Under the pieces are notes generated by a model. It made no database searches, was not told where the DNA came from, and saw only the letters and a list, made by a program, of their open reading frames with translations. A stretch of 64,000 nucleotides of DNA from Qipengyuania aquimaris (GTDB lineage Bacteria > Pseudomonadota > Alphaproteobacteria > Sphingomonadales > Sphingomonadaceae), in assembly GCF_009827445.1 (NCBI RefSeq), contig NZ_WTYI01000001.1, positions 958,381 through 1,022,380 of the forward strand, given 5' to 3'. Below, in pieces: positions 17,696 to 28,408 of this stretch. The first letter of the stretch is position 1. Every line of letters starts with the position of its first letter. Position numbers and translations under genes: made by a program.

Positions 17696-19289
17696 GCGCG
17701 TCTTCGAAATCCTTCGGCGGCCCGTCGGGAATGCCCCACCATGCCACCACGAGACCGAATGCGACGATCGCAATCGTATACCAGAGGCCCGAATAGACAT
17801 TGCCCGTCATTGCGACAATGTAACCTGCGATCAGCGGGAGGAAGCCTCCGAGGTAGCCTGCACCGATGTGGTATGGGATCGACATCGAAGAATAGCGAAT
17901 ACGCGCCGGGAACATCTCGCACAGGAGCGCCGCCACGGAGCCATACGTCAGCGCCGACAGAACCCCGCAGACCAATAGCAGACCGATGATACCCAGAATG
18001 CTCGACAGTGGCGGTGTCTGGCGCTCGAAGCTGTAGCCAGCGTTCTCGAGCCATCCCTGTATCGACGAGCGGCGATCGGCATCAGCAAGTGCAGCGTAAT
18101 CATTGGCAGCACCGCCAACCGATACCGTCGTGGCCGATGAAGTGTCCTCGATGGCATAGGGCACGCCCAGCGCGGTCAGATCCTGCAGCACCCGGCCACA
18201 GGCGCTCGCCTGAACCTCTGCGAAGGGATCGTATTCGCACGCGGCACCGCTCACCGTGACGGGAGCAGCTTCGGCGCTCTGGTTGAGACCGGGATTGGCG
18301 AGCGCGCCCATTCCCCAGAAAATCGGAAACAGCAGGACGAGCGAGGCGATGGCGCCGATGATGATCGGCTTCTTGCGCCCCACCCTGTCGGACCACTTGC
18401 CGACCACGATGTAGAAACTCATTGAGATGGTGCCTGCGATCAGCAGCATCCACTCCACGATCCCTTCTTCCACGCGCATCGGGCCGCGCAGGAACGAAAG
18501 GCCTGAGAAGAAGGCGGTGTACCAGATGGTTGTCAGGATGCCCGTAATCCCGAACAACGCGACGAAAATGCGCTTGGGATTGCCGGGATAGGTCATGCTT
18601 TCCTTGAAGGGATTGGCCGAAGTTTCACCGGCCGCCTTCATCGCCTGGAAAACCGGGCTTTCCGAGAGCTTGAGCCGCATCCACAGCGAAATGCCGAGCA
18701 AGACGATCGACAGCAGGAACGGGATGCGCCAGCCCCAGGCGGCAAAATCGTCCGCCGGAATGAGTGCGCGACAAGCGATCACGACGACGATGGAAAGAAC
18801 AAAGCCTCCGACCACGCTCGCCTGGATGAAGCTAGTGTAGAACCCGCGTTTTTCAGGGGGCGCATGCTCTGCCACATAGATCGCGGCGCCGCCGTATTCC
18901 CCGCCAAGGGCAAGGCCTTGCAGGATGCGCAGGCAGATCACGATGATCGGTGCAGCAAGGCCGATACTCGCGGCGCTGGGGATCAGGCCGACGCCCGCCG
19001 TCGCTATCCCCATCAGGGTCACGGTCACCAGGAAGGTATACTTGCGCCCCAGCCTGTCGCCGAGGAAGCCGAACAGGATTGCCCCCAGAGGACGGAAACC
19101 GAAGCCGACGGCAAAGCCAGCCCACACAAGGAGGACCTGCAGGGTCTCGTTATCACTCGGGAAAAACGCCGCTCCGATCAGGCCCGCCAGCGTTCCGTAG
19201 ATGAAGAAATCGTACCATTCGAAGATCGTGCCCGCACTGCTGGCCGCGATGACGAGCCGGATTTCCTTCTCGGTCGGCTCCCGCTGCAT
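17688..19289 (-). CDS. MFS transporter, metabolite:H+ symporter (MHS) family, with periplasmic insertion
   Basis: Inner-membrane symporter resembling ProP/KgtP-type carriers. It has the MHS start SSAGTIFEWYDFFIYG, the loop motif GFLGDRLGRKYTF and LRILQGLALGGEYGG. The usual 12-helix pattern is interrupted near residues 320-415 by about 90 polar, Ala/Ser-rich residues with two cysteines (GAACEYDPF, SACGRVL). The flanking helices place this loop outside the cytoplasm. The ATG at 19289 is preceded by a purine-rich GCGAAGAG; an upstream TTG is less likely. Substrate is not predictable. The gene overlaps alr. Confidence 0.9.
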   Translation of the reverse strand: MQREPTEKEIRLVIAASSAGTIFEWYDFFIYGTLAGLIGAAFFPSDNETLQVLLVWAGFAVGFGFRPLGAILFGFLGDRLGRKYTFLVTVTLMGIATAGVGLIPSAASIGLAAPIIVICLRILQGLALGGEYGGAAIYVAEHAPPEKRGFYTSFIQASVVGGFVLSIVVVIACRALIPADDFAAWGWRIPFLLSIVLLGISLWMRLKLSESPVFQAMKAAGETSANPFKESMTYPGNPKRIFVALFGITGILTTIWYTAFFSGLSFLRGPMRVEEGIVEWMLLIAGTISMSFYIVVGKWSDRVGRKKPIIIGAIASLVLLFPIFWGMGALANPGLNQSAEAAPVTVSGAACEYDPFAEVQASACGRVLQDLTALGVPYAIEDTSSATTVSVGGAANDYAALADADRRSSIQGWLENAGYSFERQTPPLSSILGIIGLLLVCGVLSALTYGSVAALLCEMFPARIRYSSMSIPYHIGAGYLGGFLPLIAGYIVAMTGNVYSGLWYTIAIVAFGLVVAWWGIPDGPPKDFEDAHG

Positions 19290-19347
19290 GATCTCTTCGC
19301 CTGAAGACAATGCCCTACTCCCCAAATGTCCTGTTATGCGCGGAGGT

Positions 19348-19776
19348 TTAGCGAGTGCCGCCTGCCTTGCCTAGCGCATCGACCGCCGCTCTCCACGGCA
19401 GGAGAATGGCCCCATGACGCCCCGGATAGGCGATTGCTGGTTCGAGCAGTTGAAGGTCCGGCCATTGGGGCATGTCGGAGGTGCCGTCCAACCAGCGTCC
19501 TATCGCTTCCGGCATCGACATCATGTCGCCGATGTCCTTCCCCTTGCAATGACGGGCGAAAATGGCGGCCGCGGCCTGCCCGACCGCACAGGCCGCCACT
19601 TGGAGGCCGACTGACCCGAAGCCCTCTTCGAAAGAAATGCGGATCGAACTGCCGCAGGTGCGCGAAACGGCCTGACCCTGATGCGGCGCATCCCCATCGA
19701 AGGGATATCGGGATAGCTCGACTGCCAGCGACAGGAATGCAGGCGAGTAGAGCGCGCCTCCCGGCGGGCGGCTCAC
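19348..19776 (-). CDS. Iron-sulfur cluster assembly scaffold, IscU/NifU-like
   Basis: The 142-residue protein is related to IscU-type scaffolds. CGSSIRISFE corresponds to the first cysteine region and AACAVGQAAAAIFA to the second cysteine. The third cysteine position is not obvious near the C-terminus, where RHGAILLPW is found in the alphaproteobacterial subgroup. It may therefore be a divergent scaffold rather than the canonical one. It begins with GTG overlapping the cvpA stop (GTGA), so the two are coupled. Confidence 0.75.
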   Translation of the reverse strand: MSRPPGGALYSPAFLSLAVELSRYPFDGDAPHQGQAVSRTCGSSIRISFEEGFGSVGLQVAACAVGQAAAAIFARHCKGKDIGDMMSMPEAIGRWLDGTSDMPQWPDLQLLEPAIAYPGRHGAILLPWRAAVDALGKAGGTR

Positions 19777-20312
19777 TCTTCTTCAGCCGCTTCTTCTGCG
19801 GCTCGTTCCTCGCCGAGCAAGCGAGCGCGGCGTTCCGCCAGCACTTCGACCATGGTCCGCGATCCGCCGTCCACGAATTCATAGGTCGATGCCGTGGTGA
19901 TCCATGCGGGCCGCCCACGATAATCCCATACGCTGTCATAGCCGAGGACGAGCAGCGAGAAGGCGATCACTACGATCACGAAGCCCTTGATTGCCCCGAA
20001 GCCGAAGCCAAGGGCACGGTCGATCGGGCCGAGAATGGAATTGCGCGATGCTTCTCCGACATTGTTCGCGATGACTTTCATGGCGGCATAGGGGATGAGG
20101 AGGAGCAAGGCGAAGGCGAGGACTGCGACCGCAATGCCCGTACCGAGGACTTCCTGCATCGCCAGCGTGAGCGGCGTATGGAGGAAGCGTATTGCGAAAG
20201 CGGCAAGTACCCAGGCCGCCAGCGACAGGACTTCCTGCATAAAACCACGCGAAAAACCGCCGATGGCCGCAAGCCCGACGATCAGCAAAACGATGTAGTC
20301 AAATCCCGTCAT
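19773..20312 (-). CDS. cvpA: CvpA family membrane protein
   Basis: Small inner-membrane protein with four hydrophobic segments in the first ~110 residues. The family opening is GFDYIVLLIVGLAAIGGFSR, followed by RGFMQEVLSLAAWV and GFGFGAIKGFVIV. The C-terminus is acidic (EERAAEEAAEEE). In other bacteria CvpA affects colicin V export and envelope stress tolerance; the biochemical role is unsettled. It lies between radA, 17 bases upstream, and the scaffold gene it overlaps. Confidence 0.9.
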   Translation of the reverse strand: MTGFDYIVLLIVGLAAIGGFSRGFMQEVLSLAAWVLAAFAIRFLHTPLTLAMQEVLGTGIAVAVLAFALLLLIPYAAMKVIANNVGEASRNSILGPIDRALGFGFGAIKGFVIVVIAFSLLVLGYDSVWDYRGRPAWITTASTYEFVDGGSRTMVEVLAERRARLLGEERAAEEAAEEE

Positions 20313-20329
20313 AGACGGCGGGAGGTTTA

Positions 20330-21694
20330 TTATGTCGCCATGATACGGTCAACGAGGTTGGCGAGTTGTCCCAAACCCTTGTAATCCAAGTCTGACGAAG
20401 CGGTCTTTTCATCGGCTGGACCGAAACCGGCCTTGAAACCGAGCTTGGCCGCTTCCCGCATCCGGATACCGCCATGAGCGACGGGACGGACTTCGCCCGA
20501 AAGGCTCACTTCGCCGAGCCATACGCTGCGGTCAGGCAAGGGCTTGTCCGCAAGTGCGCTGACCAAGGCTGCCGCGACGGCAAGGTCGGCGGCGGGATCC
20601 GACAAGCGATATCCCCCTGCGACGTTGAGATAGACTTCTGCGGAACTGAAATTCAGGCCGCAGCGAGATTCCAGCACGGCCAGCAGCATGGCGAGGCGGC
20701 CACTGTCCCAGCCTACTACCGCGCGGCGGGGCGTTGCACCCGACTGCAATCGCACGATCAGCGCCTGGATTTCCACGAGCACTGGCCGCGTACCTTCCAT
20801 CGCCGGGAAAACCGCGCTTCCGGCCATTTGCTGGTCGCGCCCGGAAAGGAACAGCATCGAAGGGTTCTCGACCTCTTCCAGCCCTTCCCCCGCCATGGCA
20901 AACACGCCGATCTCGTCGACTGCTCCGAACCGGTTCTTGAGCGCACGCAGGATACGGTACTGGTGGCTGCGCTCGCCTTCGAAGCTCATCACCACATCGA
21001 CCATGTGTTCCAGCACACGGGGGCCAGCGATGTTACCGTCCTTGGTCACATGGCCGACCAGCACCAGCGCAACGCCGTTCTCCTTGGCATAACGGATCAA
21101 TTCGAAGGCACAGCCGCGAACCTGGCTGACTGTTCCCGGCGCGCCCTCGATCGTGTCGGAGTGCATGGTCTGGATGGAATCGATCACGAGGAACTTGGGC
21201 GGCTCCATCGTGCCGAGCGTGGTCAGGATGTCGCGCACACCGGTCGCCGCCGCGAGTTTGACCGGTGCATCGGAGAGACCAAGACGCGCCGCGCGCATAC
21301 GCACCTGCCCTGCCGCTTCCTCGCCGCTGACGTAGACGACGCCGTGCCCTTCCCGCGCCACCTTGGCTGCGGCCTGCAAAAGCAGTGTCGACTTCCCGAT
21401 CCCGGGATCGCCGCCCATCAGGATCGCGCTGCCCGGCACGAGGCCGCCGCCGAGTGCCCGGTCGAATTCGGCCAGACCGGTCTTTTGCCGCACCGGCATC
21501 TCGCCCGGCTTGTCGAGGTCCACGAATTCGACCGCCCTGCCCCCGCTGGAGAGGTCATGCTTCAGGGAGAACACGGTAGCTGGCGCATCTTCCACCAGAG
21601 TGTTCCATTCCGCACAGTCGGCGCACTGTCCCTGCCAGCGATGCGAAACACCGCCACAAGCCTGACAGACATAACGTTTCTTCGGTTTGGCCAT
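20330..21694 (-). CDS. radA: DNA repair protein RadA
   Basis: RecA-like ATPase that promotes branch migration in recombination. The N-terminal C4 zinc finger uses Cys10, Cys13, Cys24 and Cys27. Walker A is GGDPGIGKST (94-103), the RadA-specific KNRFG motif is in RALKNRFGAVDE, and the C-terminal Lon-like domain is GGYRLSDPAADLAVAAALVS. The length of 454 aa is standard. The divergent patatin gene begins 72 bases upstream of it. Confidence 0.97.
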   Translation of the reverse strand: MAKPKKRYVCQACGGVSHRWQGQCADCAEWNTLVEDAPATVFSLKHDLSSGGRAVEFVDLDKPGEMPVRQKTGLAEFDRALGGGLVPGSAILMGGDPGIGKSTLLLQAAAKVAREGHGVVYVSGEEAAGQVRMRAARLGLSDAPVKLAAATGVRDILTTLGTMEPPKFLVIDSIQTMHSDTIEGAPGTVSQVRGCAFELIRYAKENGVALVLVGHVTKDGNIAGPRVLEHMVDVVMSFEGERSHQYRILRALKNRFGAVDEIGVFAMAGEGLEEVENPSMLFLSGRDQQMAGSAVFPAMEGTRPVLVEIQALIVRLQSGATPRRAVVGWDSGRLAMLLAVLESRCGLNFSSAEVYLNVAGGYRLSDPAADLAVAAALVSALADKPLPDRSVWLGEVSLSGEVRPVAHGGIRMREAAKLGFKAGFGPADEKTASSDLDYKGLGQLANLVDRIMAT

Positions 21695-21766
21695 GGGTGT
21701 TGGCTAGACGGAACATTTGCGGAACGCAATTGCCAATGCGACGTCGAGTGTGCACAAGCATGGGCG

Positions 21767-24082
21767 ATGCGGCAAAAAGAACTTCGGATCGCGCTTGTCT
21801 GCTACGGCGGGGTCAGCTTGGCGGTCTATATGCACGGGGTCACACGCGAATTGTGGCACCTTGCGCGCGCCAGTCGCGATTATCATTCGGGTGCACCCTC
21901 TTCATCCGGTGTCGATGCGGTCTATCGCGAAATGCTCGGCGCGATCGAGGAGGATCACGAACTCCGCCTGCGGATCATCCCTGACATCATGAGCGGTGCG
22001 AGCGCGGGCGGGATCAACGCCGTTTTCCTCGCGCAGGCCATTCATTCCGGGCAAAGCCTCGAACCACTGACGGACCTCTGGCTCGAAGTGGCCGATGTGG
22101 ATGAGCTGACCGATCCCGACGCCCGACTGCGGTGGCGCGGAGGCAAGTTCTGGGCGCAGCCGCTCGCGACCTTCCTACTCAGCCGTCCGGGCACCGAGAT
22201 TGCCGAAGAAGTCGCTCCGGAAACCCGCGCCGAAGTGAGGCGCAAGGTATCGCATCTCATCCGCGGGAGGTGGTTCGAGCCGCCGTTTTCCGGCCTCGGC
22301 TTCTCGAAACTGCTCGAGCGCGCCTTCAGCGCCATGGCCGATGCGCCGGTCGAGGCTCCCTTGCTGCCTCCCGGCCATCCGCTTGACCTGTTCGTCACGA
22401 CGACCGATTTTCACGGCTATCTGGAGCTCCTTCGCCTAAACAGTCCGCCGGTGGTTGAGGATACCGAACACCGCCTGCCTATCTCGATGCGCAGCAGGGT
22501 GCCCGGCACTGGCGGGAAAGATCTCGCCAATCCGCTGGAGCTGGTCTTTGCCGCGCGGGCTACGGCGAGCTTTCCGGGCGCCTTCCCGCCGCTCAAGATC
22601 GAGGAAATCGACCGGCTGGCGAAGGACAGTGGCCGCGACTGGCATAGCCGGGAGGAATTTCTCGACACCATCATGCCCATCCACGTCATGCGCGGCGATA
22701 CCGATACCGTGTCGCTGATCGATGGCTCGGTACTGGTGAACAAGCCTTTTGGCGGAGCCATGGCCGCGCTGCGCGGAAGGCCGGCCCAGCGCGAGGTCGA
22801 CCGCCGTTTCGTCTATGTCGACCCGCGCCCCGACAGGTTCGGTTCGCGCGACGAGCGTGCATCGCGCGACGTGGGGTTCTTTTCGGCCATATTCGGTTCG
22901 CTTTCGACTATCCCGCGCGAACAGCCCATCCGGGACAACCTCGAACAATTGGACGAACAGAGCCGCGAGGCGGAGCGATTGCAGCGGATCGTCGCCGCGC
23001 TGCGACCCGAAGTCGACGCCACCGTTGAACGGCTGTTCGGCCGCACGCTGTTCCTCGACCGGCCGACGCCCAAGCGGCTGAAAGCCTGGCGCCAGAAAGC
23101 ACAGCAGGCTGCGGCGGAGCAGGCGGGTTACGCCTTTCACTCCTACGCGCAGGCAAAACTCAGCGGCATCGTCTCGCGCCTCGCGAAGCTGGCATACGAT
23201 GCAGCACCATCGCTCCACCTGCCCGATCATCTTGCGGTCGAGGAAGTCCTCCGCGAGGAATTGCTGCGCCGCGGGCTCACGACGCTGTCGAGCGGAAACG
23301 GCGGAGCGACCAGCGAAGCGATCGGGTTCTTCCGCGAACACGATATCGGCTTTCGCATCAGGCGTTTGCGTCTGCTCGCCCGCAGGCTGGCGCGCGATTG
23401 GGAAGCCGATCCCGAGATCTCCGATGACGCTCTCGAACACGGCCGGGATGCGATCTATTCCATCCTTTCGCTATATTTCGAGAAGGAAGGCCTCGCCTCG
23501 CTTGGCGATGATTTCCACGACGTGGCGCAGAGTGTGCTGGGCGATCCGGGCACGGTGCTCGACACGATCGAAAGCAAGCGCCTGCTGATCGATACCGACG
23601 ACAAGGCGGAGGAGATGCTGGCGGAGGCGCTACAGGCGATGCCGGCCAATCTGAAACGGCGGATGCTTTTCGCCTACCTCGGTTTCCCGTTTTACGACGT
23701 CGCCACATTGCCGCTGCTGCGAAATGAAGGCTTCACAGAATTCGATCCGGTGAAGGTAGACCGCATTAGCCCGGACGACGCGCGCAGCATTCGCGAGGGC
23801 GGAACACGGGCCACATTGCGCGGGATCGAGTTCTACAATTTCGGTGCGTTCTTCAGCAGGTCCTATCGCGAGAACGATTACCTGTGGGGTCGCCTGCACG
23901 GGGCGGAGCGGATGATCGATCTGGTCTGTTCCACTGTAGACCATGCTCCGGGCGAATTGGTCGTCAGGAGTTTCAAGAAGAAGGCGTTTCTTGCCATCCT
24001 GGACGAAGAAGAGGCCGCAGGGCGGTGCGCCCGCGGCCTCCTCGATCAGATACGTTCCGAAGTCCTCGAACGCCTGGTCTAG
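21767..24082 (+). CDS. Patatin-like protein, large DUF3376-type
   Basis: Predicted serine lipase/acyl hydrolase. The N-terminal patatin domain has VCYGGVSLAVYMHG and the nucleophile elbow MSGASAGG (Ser79). The catalytic Asp is in LIDGSVLVNKP (Asp319). The roughly 440 residues that follow are helical, Arg/Glu-rich and specific to the DUF3376/patatin-related subfamily. The protein is 771 aa from the ATG at 21767; the much longer open frame upstream runs antisense to radA and is not coding. It is convergent with dnaJ, and the stops overlap by bases 24079-24082. Substrate unknown. Confidence 0.88.
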   Translation: MRQKELRIALVCYGGVSLAVYMHGVTRELWHLARASRDYHSGAPSSSGVDAVYREMLGAIEEDHELRLRIIPDIMSGASAGGINAVFLAQAIHSGQSLEPLTDLWLEVADVDELTDPDARLRWRGGKFWAQPLATFLLSRPGTEIAEEVAPETRAEVRRKVSHLIRGRWFEPPFSGLGFSKLLERAFSAMADAPVEAPLLPPGHPLDLFVTTTDFHGYLELLRLNSPPVVEDTEHRLPISMRSRVPGTGGKDLANPLELVFAARATASFPGAFPPLKIEEIDRLAKDSGRDWHSREEFLDTIMPIHVMRGDTDTVSLIDGSVLVNKPFGGAMAALRGRPAQREVDRRFVYVDPRPDRFGSRDERASRDVGFFSAIFGSLSTIPREQPIRDNLEQLDEQSREAERLQRIVAALRPEVDATVERLFGRTLFLDRPTPKRLKAWRQKAQQAAAEQAGYAFHSYAQAKLSGIVSRLAKLAYDAAPSLHLPDHLAVEEVLREELLRRGLTTLSSGNGGATSEAIGFFREHDIGFRIRRLRLLARRLARDWEADPEISDDALEHGRDAIYSILSLYFEKEGLASLGDDFHDVAQSVLGDPGTVLDTIESKRLLIDTDDKAEEMLAEALQAMPANLKRRMLFAYLGFPFYDVATLPLLRNEGFTEFDPVKVDRISPDDARSIREGGTRATLRGIEFYNFGAFFSRSYRENDYLWGRLHGAERMIDLVCSTVDHAPGELVVRSFKKKAFLAILDEEEAAGRCARGLLDQIRSEVLERLV
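24011..24040 (-). terminator. Probable dnaJ terminator inside the patatin gene
   Basis: GAGGCCGC (24011-24018) and GCGGCCTC (24033-24040) form a perfect 8-pair stem extended by inner G:C pairs. On the minus strand, 38 bases past the dnaJ stop, it is followed by TTCTTCGTCC, a moderate T-rich stretch. It lies within coding sequence of the convergent gene, so it may serve as the end of the dnaKJ transcript. Confidence 0.45.
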
Positions 24083-25206
24083 CCGCCGAACACGTCCTTG
24101 ATCTTGTTGAAGAAACCCCTGCTTTCGGGGCATTCGTCGCCGGTCTCTGTATCGCGGAATTGCTCGAGGATTTCGCGCTGCTGCTTGCTCAGCTTGGTCG
24201 GGGTTTCGACGGCAATTTCCACCACCATATCCCCGCGACCGCGGCCCTGGAGGATGGGCATCCCCGCGCCGCGCTGACGCAGTTGCTTGCCTGACTGGAT
24301 ACCGGCCGGAATTTCGAGCGTGATTTCCTCGCCATCCAGGCCGGGAATATCGATCGAACCGCCAAGAGCAGCCTTGGTAAAGCTGATCGGCACACGTGTT
24401 GCCAGCGTCGTTCCTTCGCGCACGAAGATCGGATGCTGCTTTACGTGGACGAAAATGTAGAGATCGCCCGGCGCCGCGCCGCGCGGTCCGGCTTCGCCCT
24501 TGCCCGACAGGCGAATACGCGTGCCGGTATCGACGCCAGGCGGGATGTCGATTTCGATCTTTTGCGGAACGTCGACCTGACCCTCGCCGCGGCAGTCCCT
24601 GCAGGGGCTGGTGATGATCTCGCCATCGCCATGGCAATTGGGACAGGGGCGTTCGACGACGAAGAAGCCCTGCTTTGCACGCACCTTACCCTGGCCCGAG
24701 CACAGGTTGCAGGTCCGCTTCTGGGTGCCCGGCGTCGCGCCGCTGCCGTGACAGGTTTCGCACGAGCGGCTGACTTCGATTTCGATCTCGGTCGATTTGC
24801 CGTCGAAAGCCTCTTCGAGAGTGACCTCCATGTCGTAGCGCAGGTCCGCCCCGCGACGCGGCTGCGCCCGGACTCCGCCACCGAAGGCGCTGCCGAAAAT
24901 GGTTTCGAAAATATCGCCGATATCGCCGAAATCGGCGCCCGGGTGGCCGTGGCCGCCCCCGCCCTGCATTCCCTGCGTGAAGGCCTCGTGACCGAAACGG
25001 TCGTAGGCTGCGCGTTTCTGCGGGTCCTTGAGGCATTCATAGGCGGCGCTGACCGCCTTGAAGGTGTTCTCGCTTTCGGTGCATCCCGGATTGCGGTCCG
25101 GATGATGCTTCATCGCGAGCTTGCGGTAAGCGGACTTGATCGTCGCGCCATCCGCGTCCCGGCTTACGCCGAGCAATTCGTAAAAGTCGATTTCAGTAGC
25201 TGACAT
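24079..25206 (-). CDS. dnaJ: Chaperone protein DnaJ
   Basis: Hsp40 co-chaperone that stimulates the DnaK ATPase. The J domain holds the HPD motif (KHHPDRNPG). A Gly/Phe region is followed by four CxxCxGxG-type zinc motifs (CETCHGSG, CNLCSGQG, CPNCHGDG, CRDCRGEG), then the C-terminal substrate domains. It is 375 aa from the ATG at 25206 (MSATEIDFYELLG); a 16-codon upstream extension is not family-like. It sits 78 bases downstream of dnaK in the same operon. Confidence 0.98.
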   Translation of the reverse strand: MSATEIDFYELLGVSRDADGATIKSAYRKLAMKHHPDRNPGCTESENTFKAVSAAYECLKDPQKRAAYDRFGHEAFTQGMQGGGGHGHPGADFGDIGDIFETIFGSAFGGGVRAQPRRGADLRYDMEVTLEEAFDGKSTEIEIEVSRSCETCHGSGATPGTQKRTCNLCSGQGKVRAKQGFFVVERPCPNCHGDGEIITSPCRDCRGEGQVDVPQKIEIDIPPGVDTGTRIRLSGKGEAGPRGAAPGDLYIFVHVKQHPIFVREGTTLATRVPISFTKAALGGSIDIPGLDGEEITLEIPAGIQSGKQLRQRGAGMPILQGRGRGDMVVEIAVETPTKLSKQQREILEQFRDTETGDECPESRGFFNKIKDVFGG

Positions 25207-25231
25207 GATGATCCCGCCTGCTGAAAATCCA

Positions 25232-25264
25232 ACCGCCACCGGCGCGTTTCGCACCGATGGCGGT
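25232..25264 (-). repeat. dnaK-dnaJ intergenic stem-loop
   Basis: ACCGCCA (25232-25238) pairs with TGGCGGT (25258-25264) in the gap between dnaK and dnaJ. There is no T-run, so it is not a full terminator. A hairpin here could lower dnaJ expression relative to dnaK or set the 3' end of a processed dnaK mRNA (inference). Confidence 0.5.
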
Positions 25265-25284
25265 CGAGGTTTTCATCAGGAGCC

Positions 25285-27210
<1,926 letters not shown>

Positions 27211-27309
27211 GGTTTCCCCATAAGTTTCACATTGTTGGACACCGCGCGTCTGGTCCCCCACGAGAGGCAGAACCGGTCGGCGGCTCATTCGAGTGGTGTG
27301 TTACCCGAG

Positions 27310-27339
27310 CGATATAGGTGCGGTTTCTCTTGGCACAAG
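27310..27339 (-). promoter_or_regulatory. RpoH (sigma-32)-type heat-shock promoter of dnaKJ
   Basis: On the minus strand CTTG (27339-27336), a 17-base spacer and CCTATATCGC match the alphaproteobacterial RpoH consensus CTTG-N17/18-CYTATNTNNG at every position but the last. Transcription would start near 27304, giving a leader of about 95 bases before the dnaK ATG. Confidence 0.75.
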
Positions 27340-27389
27340 GGAGGTCCCCCGCTAGTTTTTTGCGCCATCAACAGGAGGGAATTTCCACG

Positions 27390-27872
27390 ATGATCAAACC
27401 CGTTTTCGCCGCCGCACTTCTCGCGGGCTCCAGCCTTGCCCTCGTCGCTTGCGGAGGCGCGGAAGAAGAAGCGCAGTCCTCGGCTACAAGCGACGCGGCC
27501 GGTCTGGAGATTGCAAACGCACGCTTGGTCCTGCCTGCGGTCGCCGGGAATCCCGCCGCAATCTATTTCGATCTCACCAACAATGGCGATCGCGGCGTTG
27601 CCGTGCGCAAGGCCGAAGTCGACGGTGCGGGCAAGACCGAAGTCCACGGCACGATGGAATGGGACGGCAAGATGGAAATGAGCGAGACCGGCCCGCAGGC
27701 GGTGCAGGCCGGTGCCACCCTGAAATTCGAACCGGGCGGCCTTCACGTCATGGTGTTCGACCTCTCGGATGATCTCGTCGCCGGTAGCGAGACCGCGATG
27801 ACCCTCACCGTTGCAGGTGGCAAGTCCGCCACCTTCACAGTGCCTATCCAGGCAGCCGGGGATGAGCGCTGA
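27390..27872 (+). CDS. PCu(A)C-family copper chaperone lipoprotein
   Basis: Periplasmic copper-binding protein related to those that load Cu(I) into cytochrome oxidase. The lipoprotein signal ends in SLALVACGG, so the mature protein is membrane-anchored. The metal motif of the family is recognisable: HGTMEWDGKMEM supplies His and Met ligands and GGLHVMVFDL supplies the closing HxM. A strong AGGAGGG precedes the ATG at 27390. It diverges from dnaK. No oxidase gene is nearby. The next gene begins at or over its stop codon. Confidence 0.88.
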   Translation: MIKPVFAAALLAGSSLALVACGGAEEEAQSSATSDAAGLEIANARLVLPAVAGNPAAIYFDLTNNGDRGVAVRKAEVDGAGKTEVHGTMEWDGKMEMSETGPQAVQAGATLKFEPGGLHVMVFDLSDDLVAGSETAMTLTVAGGKSATFTVPIQAAGDER

Positions 27873-28408
27873 GCGACCCGCGCGACACGCTTAACATAGA
27901 AAGCCACGATGGCGCCGTTCCCGCAACCTGCGAGATCGGCGGCCAGCGGCCTCTTACCGACGGGGAAATAGCGCTTGCGAAAAGCGTTTTCGGGACGGCA
28001 ATCGACTATGCGCGCGTCACGATCCGGCGGCGCAAGTGGTTTCCTTTCCAGCCCCGCCGGGTGACGATGGCGCCCAGGGGCCATGTTCATTTCCACCCCG
28101 CATCGGAGCACTACTGCGACGATTTTTCGACCGCCAGCCTCAGGCGGCAGGGGCTCTTCATTCACGAGATGGTCCACGTCTGGCAGACCCAGAGCCGAGG
28201 GGAATGGTATCTGGTGACCAAACGTATGCCGTGGGCACGATACGACTATTCGCTGAAGCCGGGATGGCCCCTTGAACGATACGGGATCGAACAGCAGGCA
28301 GAGATCGTCAAACACGCCTTCTGGCTGCGTAACGGGATGAAAATCGCGGGTGTCCGCGACAAATCAGCCTATGACCTGCTGGTCAATTTTCCGGGTGCTG
28401 CGGCATGA
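27869..28408 (+). CDS. HEMVH zincin-like protein with apparent non-ATG start
   Basis: The C-terminal ~115 residues contain IHEMVHVWQ, a zinc-protease type HExxH helix, in a context I associate with the small proteins called vgr-related in sphingomonads. The first ATG/GTG/TTG in frame is a GTG at 28061. However, the frame is open back to 27866 and encodes plausible protein ahead of it (LTDGEIALAKSVFGTAIDYA, RKWFPFQPRRVTMAP). The best start is CTG at 27869, overlapping the previous stop as CTGA with GGGGA about ten bases upstream. The downstream GNAT gene is coupled by ATGA. Protease activity is not established. Confidence 0.65.
   Translation: MSDPRDTLNIESHDGAVPATCEIGGQRPLTDGEIALAKSVFGTAIDYARVTIRRRKWFPFQPRRVTMAPRGHVHFHPASEHYCDDFSTASLRRQGLFIHEMVHVWQTQSRGEWYLVTKRMPWARYDYSLKPGWPLERYGIEQQAEIVKHAFWLRNGMKIAGVRDKSAYDLLVNFPGAAA

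Noticed and set aside
20474..21766. Upstream extension of the patatin gene
   Set aside because: Covers radA in antisense; the family start is at 21767.
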